This document shows, one piece after another, positions 51,724 to 57,942 of a stretch of 57,942 nt of DNA (positions are counted from its first letter, which is position 1; the number at the start of each line of letters is the position of its first letter). The position numbers were made by a program, and so were the translations under genes. Origin of the DNA: Deltaproteobacteria bacterium UBA2221 (GTDB lineage: Bacteria > Desulfobacterota > Syntrophorhabdia > Syntrophorhabdales > WCHB1-27); contig DCUF01000032.1 in NCBI GenBank assembly GCA_002328485.1, forward strand, positions 1,651 through 59,592, written 5' to 3'. A model generated the notes under the pieces. The model was not told the origin of the DNA, ran no database searches, and was given only the letters and a program-made list of their open reading frames with translations.

Positions 51724-52935
51724 ATGTACCTTAAAGACCTGCTTACGGAAGAACAAAATGACATTCGTCAGATGATCAGGAAGTTCGTGGATAAGGAAAT
51801 TATGCCGATTCGGGAGGAGCTCGAGGAAGACTACGACTTGGTTGAATCGATACTCCAAAAGCTCGTTGATTTAGGCATCCAAAAAAGTGGCTACCCAGAA
51901 GGATACGGCGGAGGAGGCGGCTTTCCGACTACCACTACCTGCGTAATCAGGGAAGAATTGGCCCGGGGAGATGCAGGCATCAGTCTCAGCGCCATCATCA
52001 ACGCGGGCAGTGTGCTTAAGCCTGCTATAACGGCAGGCAACAAGGCGGTTCTGGATAGATTCGCTCCCGCCTTCTGCGGAAGCAAGCTAAACTACGCCTG
52101 TCTGTCGATGACAGATTCCACGGGAGGCGCTGATACGGAAAACCCGCTATTGAAGGGAAGGTACGTTACAACGAGGGCTCGGCTCCAGGGTGATGAATGG
52201 GTCATCAACGGAAATAAGTCGTGGCCCACACATGCCGGCGTTGCCAGTGTCTATCTTACCGTCTGCACCACCGATCCGAACCTGGGTGACGACGGCATTG
52301 CTCTGATCTATGTGCCGGGTGACGCCAAAGGGCTTTCTTTCGGGAAGCCGGAAAAGAAGATGGGATATAAGACATCGATCAACGCGAGCGTATTCTATGA
52401 CAATGTCCGGGTGCCCAAAGAATTCAGGCTTTCCGGCCCTGGCGTTGACGCCCGCTTCTATCACGCCACCATGGGAGGATCGCAGTTAAGTTCCGCCACC
52501 ATGTCCCTTGGTATTGCCCAGGCTGCCTTTGACATCGCCCTCGATTATACCAAGGATCGGATGAGCGGCGGTAAGCCCGTGAGAGAGTGGAGTATGGTAG
52601 CGGGCATCCTGGCAGACATGGCCATCAGGGTGGAGACCACAAGGGCACTGGTCTACAATTTCGCATGGATGGCCGATCATCGGGATAGATACGGGCCTCC
52701 CCACTCGAACGAGATGATATCGAAGGCAAGTATAATGAGGATATATGCTGCCGATGCAGCCGTGTGGGTGGCCGATATGGCCATGCAGCTCATGGGTTCC
52801 AACGGTCTTTCTCCGGAATATCACCTTGAAAAATACCTCCGGGATGCAAAAATCACACAACTGTGGCTTGGAGGACAACAAGTTTCCCGCTATCGAGTCG
52901 TTCGTGGGTATTACGACTACGCAGTTACCCAGTAG
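51724..52935 (+). CDS. Acyl-CoA dehydrogenase-family flavoprotein lacking the usual catalytic Glu
   Basis: This 403-residue protein has the full acyl-CoA dehydrogenase fold: an N-terminal helical domain with YPEGYGGGGGFPTTTTCVIREEL, a middle beta domain with SMTDSTGGADTENP, and the C-terminal four-helix domain with MQLMGSNGLSPEYHLEKYLRDAKI. The catalytic Glu of the common YEG(T/S) motif is replaced: the aligned stretch is LWLGG, with Leu382 in its place. The alternative Glu of isovaleryl-CoA dehydrogenase is also missing (QLSSATMSLG). Some alicyclic acyl-CoA dehydrogenases use an Asp from elsewhere, so catalysis is still possible. The start is ATG at 51724 after AAAGGAG. Substrate unknown. 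Confidence 0.85.
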   Translation: MYLKDLLTEEQNDIRQMIRKFVDKEIMPIREELEEDYDLVESILQKLVDLGIQKSGYPEGYGGGGGFPTTTTCVIREELARGDAGISLSAIINAGSVLKPAITAGNKAVLDRFAPAFCGSKLNYACLSMTDSTGGADTENPLLKGRYVTTRARLQGDEWVINGNKSWPTHAGVASVYLTVCTTDPNLGDDGIALIYVPGDAKGLSFGKPEKKMGYKTSINASVFYDNVRVPKEFRLSGPGVDARFYHATMGGSQLSSATMSLGIAQAAFDIALDYTKDRMSGGKPVREWSMVAGILADMAIRVETTRALVYNFAWMADHRDRYGPPHSNEMISKASIMRIYAADAAVWVADMAMQLMGSNGLSPEYHLEKYLRDAKITQLWLGGQQVSRYRVVRGYYDYAVTQ

Positions 52936-53013
52936 AGAGGCGGGTACAAAGGCAAGGGCAGGGAGTAGCTCGAAAGAAACTGAAAGGGCGCTAAACAATC
53001 GGGAAAACCCGAA

Positions 53014-53078
53014 TTGTGAGAACCATGTGCGCCACCTCTCGGCAGGGTAGCGGATGAAATAAAGAAGGCTATAGAGTA
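53014..53078 (+). pseudogene. Deletion-scarred remnant of a molybdopterin oxidoreductase gene
   Basis: GTGAGAACCATGTGCGCC at 53016 matches 40765 in the oxidoreductase gene (20 of 23 bases over 53016-53038), and 53041-53076 matches 41005-41040 (29 of 36 bases; peptide GRVADEIKKA versus GRIADEMNKA). The ~220 bases between these two parts in the intact gene are missing here and the frames do not agree. Confidence 0.6.
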
Positions 53079-53135
53079 AGAGGGCTTAATAAGCGTGGCT
53101 TTGGGTGCGATTGCCGGGTGAAAGGAGGTTGGGAG

Positions 53136-53801
53136 ATGGATTCAACAGAGGCTGGAACCGAGATACTGAGGGGACTTGCTGAAGCGGTGGTTGCCTACGA
53201 TGAGGAAAAGACGGTCGAACTGGCGAGGATGTCTCTCAAACAAGGCATTGATCCAGGCGTTGCCATACTGAAGGGCCTTGCCTTTGGAATGGATCAGGTG
53301 GGGAAGCTTTACGAGACGCAGGAATATTTCGTCCCGGAACTGCTCCTCTGTGCCGACGCGATGAATGCAGCCCTCGATGTGCTGAAGCCCCATATAAAGG
53401 TCGAAGCCCAGGCGGAACGCCACAGCGTGGTCATCGGGACAGTCGAGGGCGATATTCACGAAATCGGCAAAAACCTCGTAAAAATTATGTACGAAGCTGC
53501 GGGATGGACGGTGTACGACCTCGGTGCGGATGTAAAGGCGGCCAGCTTTTCGGAAGAGCAAAAGAGGACGGGCGCCGAGGTTGTGGCCATGTCCTGTTTA
53601 ATGACCACAAGCATGCTTGCAATACCGGAGGTGATAAAGGCCATAAAGGCGAATGACCCTGATATAACCGTCATGGTTGGCGGGGCGCCGCTCAACCGTG
53701 AGCTGGCAATGGCCTACGGCGCGGACGGGTACGCCGAAAGCTGTGGATCTGCAGTAAAAGAAACCCTAACTGCCTTAAACAGGGTGAAGGGTGCGACGTA
53801 G
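53136..53801 (+). CDS. Methyl-carrying corrinoid protein (B12-binding, MtaC/MtbC-like)
   Basis: This 221-residue protein has the N-terminal helical cap domain (ILKGLAFGMDQVGKLYETQEY then VPELLLCADAMNAAL) and the C-terminal Rossmann-like B12 domain. The lower axial ligand is His108 in EGDIHEIGKNLV, followed by MSCLMTTSM and MVGGAPLNRELA, the nucleotide-tail pocket. It carries the methyl group as methyl-Co(III) between two methyltransferases. ATG at 53136 is eight bases after AAAGGAGG. The two methyltransferase genes follow closely. Confidence 0.93.
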   Translation: MDSTEAGTEILRGLAEAVVAYDEEKTVELARMSLKQGIDPGVAILKGLAFGMDQVGKLYETQEYFVPELLLCADAMNAALDVLKPHIKVEAQAERHSVVIGTVEGDIHEIGKNLVKIMYEAAGWTVYDLGADVKAASFSEEQKRTGAEVVAMSCLMTTSMLAIPEVIKAIKANDPDITVMVGGAPLNRELAMAYGADGYAESCGSAVKETLTALNRVKGAT

Positions 53802-53826
53802 GAACGTGAAAAGGAGGTCAGCCCAG

Positions 53827-54915
53827 ATGCGAGAGATGAGCGGGGACTGGAGTCTGAGACCCGGCGGAATGACGCCACGGGAGAGGATGAAAGCACTTCT
53901 GTCCGGAAGACCAATCGACCGGACGCCCTTTTACCCTTTTGCTCGAAGTTTTTGCGCCATACAAGCGGGCATGTCCCTGGAGACATTTTTTTCAGACCCG
54001 GCAAGCAGCCTTGAGGCCCAGTTGTGGACGAAAATAATGCTCGACCACGATGAAGTCCTCAAGTTCGGTGGAGGCTGCTACGGTGCGTGGGAATTTGGTG
54101 GTACCGTGAAGCCCCCGACCTCCGATTTGCAGCAGTCGATGTCGGTAGAGCGTCATCCGGTGCAATCAGAGGAAGATGTCGAACGCCTTGAACTGCCTGA
54201 CATCGCGGTGGCAGGATCGATTCCACGGACGATGGAGTTCTGCAAGCTGCAACACGCGGCCGGGCTTGTATGCTCGGTCTCCGTGGGGACCCCTTTCCTT
54301 ATTGCGGGGAATATCTGCGGCATTGACAGGTTATCGAGGTGGCTGCTCAAGAAGCCCGTATTGGCACACCGGGTGCTCCGGCTGGCCACCGATTTCGGGG
54401 TGGCGGTGGCCAAGCACTGGCTGGATACGTTTGGCCCGGACAATGTCGATATCCGTGAGTCTGCCCCCACCGATTCCAACCAGGTCATTTCGCCCAAACA
54501 TTTCCGGGACTTTTCGTTTCCGTACCTCATGGAGCTCCATGAAAGGGTTCTCGGCCTCGGTGCCCGATACATCTATAGCCACATCTGCGGTGAACAGAAC
54601 CTGAACCTCCCTCTGTGGCGGGAATTGCCCTTCGGAGATCCGGGAATCGCGAGTTTCGGTCACGAGGTGGATGTGACAAAGGCGGTAGAGATGTTGGGTG
54701 ACAAGTGCATCATCGTGGGCAATGTAGAGCCCCGAATCATACAAACGGAAAGCCCTCGGACTGTCTATGAGAGATCGCGGGAGTGTCTTGAGAAGGGCAA
54801 GCAGGGCCCAAGGGGCTTTATTCTTGCCGCTGGATGCGAGTTGCCTCCCAAGGCGCCCGCCGCCAACGTATTCGCCATGAAGAAGGCCATTGATGATTTC
54901 GGTTGGTACGAGTAA
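53827..54915 (+). CDS. Uroporphyrinogen decarboxylase-family methyltransferase (MtaA/CmuA-like), copy A
   Basis: This 362-residue TIM-barrel protein shows MTPRERMKALLSGRPIDRTPFYP near the start, the zinc-site residues H252 and C254 in SHICGEQN, and C337 in AAGCELPPKAP. Such proteins move methyl groups between a corrinoid protein and a thiol, folate or methoxy substrate. ATG at 53827 has the best ribosome-binding site (AAGGAGG, nine bases away). With a corrinoid protein upstream and a paralogue downstream, one of the two is probably the substrate-side enzyme and the other the acceptor-side enzyme; which is which cannot be read. Confidence 0.88.
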   Translation: MREMSGDWSLRPGGMTPRERMKALLSGRPIDRTPFYPFARSFCAIQAGMSLETFFSDPASSLEAQLWTKIMLDHDEVLKFGGGCYGAWEFGGTVKPPTSDLQQSMSVERHPVQSEEDVERLELPDIAVAGSIPRTMEFCKLQHAAGLVCSVSVGTPFLIAGNICGIDRLSRWLLKKPVLAHRVLRLATDFGVAVAKHWLDTFGPDNVDIRESAPTDSNQVISPKHFRDFSFPYLMELHERVLGLGARYIYSHICGEQNLNLPLWRELPFGDPGIASFGHEVDVTKAVEMLGDKCIIVGNVEPRIIQTESPRTVYERSRECLEKGKQGPRGFILAAGCELPPKAPAANVFAMKKAIDDFGWYE

Positions 54916-54969
54916 CGGAACTGTTGACAGAGCTGTGGAGCAAGGCAGAACCTAAGGAGGTATTCGCGA

Positions 54970-56019
54970 ATGAATGACCGGGCAATTCGTCTGCTCAGGG
55001 GTGAATCAGTGGACAGAACACCGCTTTTCCCATTTATCTTGGGTTTCTGTGCAAAGAACGGCGGCTATCCCATCGCCAGCATCTACGACGACCCCGAGAG
55101 AAGCTTTGAGCTTCAATCGACGACCCATGAACAATACGGCTTTGACTGGGGCCCTATCTACGGGTATGCCTCCTACGGCACCTGGGAGTTCGGGGGTGAG
55201 GTCAGGATGCCCACCGGAGAGTACGAACAGGCACCGTTTCACACACGTTTTCCCGTCGAGCTCGAGGAGGACGTGGAACGCTTGACCTTGCCCGATCCAA
55301 AACAGGCCGGGTGCCTTCCTCTTGCTATGGAATTCTCAAGACTTCAGGAAAAACAAGGAACGCCGATTTCCATCGTGTGTGGCGGTACCTTTACCATCGC
55401 AGGAAACATCTGTTCCGTTGAAAAGCTTTGCCGCTGGATGCTCAAGAAACCGAATCTGGTACACAAAATCATGGCCCTTGCTTCGGACCACATCGTGGAT
55501 GTAGTCCGTCACTGGTCGACGGCGTTCGGAGCCGAACGGGTGATCCCGCAAATGTGGGAGCCTCTTACCGCCAATAGCATCATCTCATCTCGACAGTTCG
55601 AGGTATTTGTTCTCCCCTACCTGAAAGAGACAAGTGAAAAGATATTGGCTATGGGGGTAAAACATATGCTCTACCACATCTGCGGTGATCAGGCGAGGAA
55701 CCTGCCCCTATGGAGTCAGATTCCCATGGGCGAACCGGGCCTTTGCAGTTTCGGGCAAGAAATTGACCTTTACAACGCAATTGATCTGCTCGGCTCCCGA
55801 AACGTGATTATAGGGAATATAGACCCCAAGGCTTTCCTTGCCGGTACACCGGACGTCGTCTACAATCTTTGCCGAGAGGCGATCGAGAAGGGAAGATCTG
55901 CCCCCCGGGGCTTTATGGTGTCCTCGGGCTGCGAGATTCCGCCCGAAGCACCGCGCCAGCATGTGTATCAGATGCACAAGGCGATCGTTGACTGCGCAAA
56001 AGAGAGCGGAGGCCTCTGA
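54970..56019 (+). CDS. Uroporphyrinogen decarboxylase-family methyltransferase (MtaA/CmuA-like), copy B
   Basis: A 349-residue paralogue of the preceding gene: it starts MNDRAIRLLRGESVDRTPLFPF, shares GTWEFGGEVRMPT (copy A: GAWEFGGTVKPPT), FTIAGNICSVEKLCRWMLKKP, the zinc-site H236 and C238 in YHICGDQ, and C321 in SSGCEIPPEAP. It has a good AAGGAGG site, 54 bases after copy A. Divergence between the copies is large, so they are likely functionally distinct rather than recent duplicates. Confidence 0.88.
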   Translation: MNDRAIRLLRGESVDRTPLFPFILGFCAKNGGYPIASIYDDPERSFELQSTTHEQYGFDWGPIYGYASYGTWEFGGEVRMPTGEYEQAPFHTRFPVELEEDVERLTLPDPKQAGCLPLAMEFSRLQEKQGTPISIVCGGTFTIAGNICSVEKLCRWMLKKPNLVHKIMALASDHIVDVVRHWSTAFGAERVIPQMWEPLTANSIISSRQFEVFVLPYLKETSEKILAMGVKHMLYHICGDQARNLPLWSQIPMGEPGLCSFGQEIDLYNAIDLLGSRNVIIGNIDPKAFLAGTPDVVYNLCREAIEKGRSAPRGFMVSSGCEIPPEAPRQHVYQMHKAIVDCAKESGGL

Positions 56020-56321
56020 GGAGCGCGAGCAAAGACTGGTGCGTAGGATTGGCCAACTGCCGCATCAGAAGATGTGACCAAAGGCCCATTCCGTTACTTC
56101 TGTGCCGTCATGAAGGGCAATCCATGCCCTCCTACTCCCCGCATCTTGTGACGAAGCTGCTGTCTTGATCAAAGGCCCCGTTATCAAAATGCCATTGTTC
56201 GAAGGGCCACTTCTGTAACGAAGGGAAAACTACGTCATTACGTTTCAAACATCATAGTGGGGTCTGCGAGAGATATAACTGATGGAAATACCGAAACTAA
56301 TTGTTCTATTTGCCTGTGAAG

Positions 56322-56354
56322 GGTTTCAAGGTTGTAAGGAAATATGGATTGAAG
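56322..56354 (+). repeat. 33-bp dispersed repeat, copy 2
   Basis: GGTTTCAAG then GTTGTAAGGAAA then TATGGATTGAAG. Similarity to copy 1 continues about 18 bases further (GCTGACGCTAA versus ACTGGCGCTAA). Confidence 0.7.
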
Positions 56355-56546
56355 ATTATCGTTGCTGACGCTAAAAGAAGAAAGATGGCGGGAAAATAGG
56401 CACGGAGCGGGTCAACCTTTTGAAGGCCCCTTTTTTGGGCCCTCATCGTCCTCGTGTATCGTGCCTGCAAAAAGGGATCGCCTCTTCAGGGATCCGTTCC
56501 AGGGATGTCGGCGGGACGACAGTTGATGTTTGCGGAAGGCACGATG

Positions 56547-56640
56547 GAAGCTCCGCCCCTTCATGTTTATCAGATGCGCAAGGCCGTCGTAGACTGGGCA
56601 AAAGAGAGAGAAGGCCTTTGAGCGGCGCGAGCAAAAACTA
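56547..56640 (+). pseudogene. Remnant of the 3' end of a UroD-family methyltransferase gene
   Basis: The last 24 codons and stop read EAPPLHVYQMRKAVVDWAKE then REGL, matching EAPRQHVYQMHKAIVDCAKE then SGGL of copy B. The base match runs about 18 bases past the stop (GCGGCGCGAGCAAA versus GAGGAGCGCGAGCAAA). Nothing upstream of 56547 resembles the gene. Confidence 0.7.
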
Positions 56641-56703
56641 ATGTATTATAGGACCGATGCAAATCAAATTGACTGTTTGGTTCCGTTGCGATACGCTACA
56701 ATC

Positions 56704-57609
56704 ATGCCCCTTTACATTAACCCGCAGCATATCATTTCTTTTTATTATGTAGGTGCTGAAAAAAGCTTTACTACCGCGTCAGAAAGACTTTGTATTACCG
56801 AGCCTGCGGTACACCAGCAAATAAGGGCGCTTGAAGTCCAGTTTGGTGTGAAGCTGGTTTATGTCAAGAAGAAACGCGTCTGTTTGACCAAGACAGGCGA
56901 AAGATTACTCATCTATGCCGAGGAATTTTTCAATCAGGCCGTCATTGCCGAGAGTTTTCTCAAGAGTTATACGCTAAGCAATTTGCACGTAGCCATCGCT
57001 TCGTCGCTATTGCTCTATCTTATGCCCATAATCGACAGATTTAAGGAGACGCACCCTCACATACAGATTACCATCCACGAAGGGCCCTCACTCATTCTTG
57101 GCGAGGAGTTGGCAGATTTTGCACATGACATATGTCTTATCGGCAGCTTCGACAGATTTGAACGACTGAGAGTTCTGCAAATTCCGGAAGTAGAGGAGAT
57201 GGTCTTCGTTGTCAGCCCACAGCATCCTTTGGCACAGGCCCCGGAGGTGAAATGGGAGGATATAGCCCGCTGGCCGCTTATCCTGCAACGTGAGGGCTCC
57301 ATGGCAAGGGAAATCCTTGATCAACAATTCAGGGCAAGGGGTTTGAAGCCGATTATTGGGACCGAGGTGCAAAACCCTGAATGCATCAAGGGGTTGGCGA
57401 GAGAGATGCGAGGCCTTGCCCTCATGTTTTTGCCGAGCGTTCGTGAAGACGATGCCCTTGGCCGTCTCAAGATTATTCGGCTCGTGGATGGGCCAATCAA
57501 GCTCAGTGTGGACGTTCTGATGAACAAAGAAATGGCTATGTCCCCTGCGGCAGAGGCATTTCTGAAGGTCGTTCGGGAATATTTCAATTACGATTGTCCG
57601 CGAGCTTAG
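56704..57609 (+). CDS. LysR-family transcriptional regulator
   Basis: A 301-residue protein with the LysR winged helix (IISFYYVGAEKSFTTASERL then CITEPAVHQQIRALEVQFG) and a periplasmic-binding-like effector domain. ATG at 56704 gives the usual N-terminus; an in-frame ATG at 56641 adds 21 non-family residues. Its position at the end of the methyl-transfer locus suggests it controls that locus; the effector is unknown. Confidence 0.87.
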   Translation: MPLYINPQHIISFYYVGAEKSFTTASERLCITEPAVHQQIRALEVQFGVKLVYVKKKRVCLTKTGERLLIYAEEFFNQAVIAESFLKSYTLSNLHVAIASSLLLYLMPIIDRFKETHPHIQITIHEGPSLILGEELADFAHDICLIGSFDRFERLRVLQIPEVEEMVFVVSPQHPLAQAPEVKWEDIARWPLILQREGSMAREILDQQFRARGLKPIIGTEVQNPECIKGLAREMRGLALMFLPSVREDDALGRLKIIRLVDGPIKLSVDVLMNKEMAMSPAAEAFLKVVREYFNYDCPRA

Positions 57610-57942
57610 AGCATTTCCCACCTGAAAGTAGGCCTCAAGAAACTTCTCGTATGCATTATTCCGCACGATACCGTACGGTGCTGATCAGTCTGGTGACGTG
57701 CCGTCGAAGCAGGGTGAGCGATCTATTTGGATTCGAAACAGGAACGGTGTTGTTCTCTATCCCCATCCGAGTCAGACACGGAAAGACTTCGTAAGTAGCT
57801 GCTATTATCAGTGTAAGCTCCCCATTCGGCTTCATTAGCTTTCAAAGTTGTTAGAAAGTATACGTTGAAGTTTCTTGAATCCGCAGACAAAGATGTATCT
57901 ATAAACCTTGAATACGGCCAAGCTCAGTTACGCAGGCAGCAC
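57610..57942. other. Intergenic stretch at the window end with repeat copy 3
   Basis: About 330 bases with no confident gene. The region from about 57831 to the window end is open on the plus strand and includes the third copy of the 33-bp repeat; whether a gene continues beyond the edge cannot be told. Confidence 0.4.
57838..57870 (+). repeat. 33-bp dispersed repeat, copy 3
   Basis: GCTTTCAAA then GTTGTTAGAAAG then TATACGTTGAAG; 28 of 33 bases identical to copy 1. Confidence 0.7.

Larger units (their letters stand above)
56020..56703. other. Long intergenic stretch with repeat and gene remnant
   Basis: About 680 bases. It holds the second copy of the 33-bp repeat (56322-56354) and a methyltransferase 3'-end remnant (56547-56640). 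The rest shows no gene with a ribosome-binding site. Confidence 0.5.

Noticed and set aside
56424..56441. Terminator-like GGCCC / GGGCC inverted repeat with T's
   Set aside because: The T's are in the loop rather than after the stem, so it is not an intrinsic terminator.
1..57942. CRISPR array, integrase, transposase or phage genes
   Set aside because: None seen; no regularly spaced repeats and no recognisable recombinase or transposase reading frame in the window.

Overview
The window reads as a chromosome segment of an anaerobic Gram-negative bacterium, most likely a Desulfobacterota (former Deltaproteobacteria) lineage of the syntrophic, Syntrophorhabdus-like kind. That placement is an inference from CimA-type isoleucine synthesis beside aspartokinase, a fused str-S10-spc-alpha ribosomal superoperon, and a corrinoid methyltransferase locus with a RACo-type activator. 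No rRNA marker is present to prove it.

1-9 kb: the 3' end of lysC, cimA, a free-standing LeuA/CimA regulatory domain, dnaK, lon, an RlmI-type methyltransferase and a VKOR-thioredoxin fusion. 9-10.8 kb (minus strand): an ECF-type transporter pair (EcfA with a His-rich tail, EcfT). 10.8-11.6 kb: a divergent intergenic region with a probable small RNA on the minus strand and the str promoter plus an attenuator-like hairpin on the plus strand.

11.6-29.6 kb: rpsL-rpsG-fusA-tuf, then the S10, spc and alpha clusters to rplQ, closed by a strong terminator. rplC (L3) is missing from its normal slot between rpsJ and rplD, and adk from between secY and map. 29.8-39.3 kb: tRNA-Gly(CCC), queA-tgt-yajC, rpsF-(PriB-like)-rpsR-rplI-dnaB-pgsA-like, gap-pgk-tpiA-secG and tRNA-Leu(GAG).

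39.6-47.4 kb: a LysR regulator divergent from a single-subunit molybdopterin enzyme, a YkgJ-type Cys cluster protein, cysteine synthase, an acyl-ACP thioesterase, an HDOD protein with a degenerate histidine-kinase tail, and a hotdog thioesterase.

47.4-57.9 kb: an accessory methyl-transfer locus: small unknown protein, DUF6125 and RACo-like protein (minus strand); DUF1638, acyl-CoA dehydrogenase, corrinoid protein, two UroD-family methyltransferases and LysR (plus strand). The proposed flow is methyl donor to corrinoid protein to acceptor, with the RACo-like protein re-reducing inactivated Co(II). The spaces between these genes hold gene debris: two 3'-end remnants of UroD-family methyltransferases, a deletion-scarred remnant of a molybdopterin oxidoreductase, and three copies of a 33-bp repeat with codon-like periodicity. 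This points to repeated duplication and decay.

A second theme is a family of intergenic palindromes whose arms are made of degenerate 7-8 bp tandem units (about 4.2, 9.0 and 18.7 kb). One of them sits inside the S10 operon.
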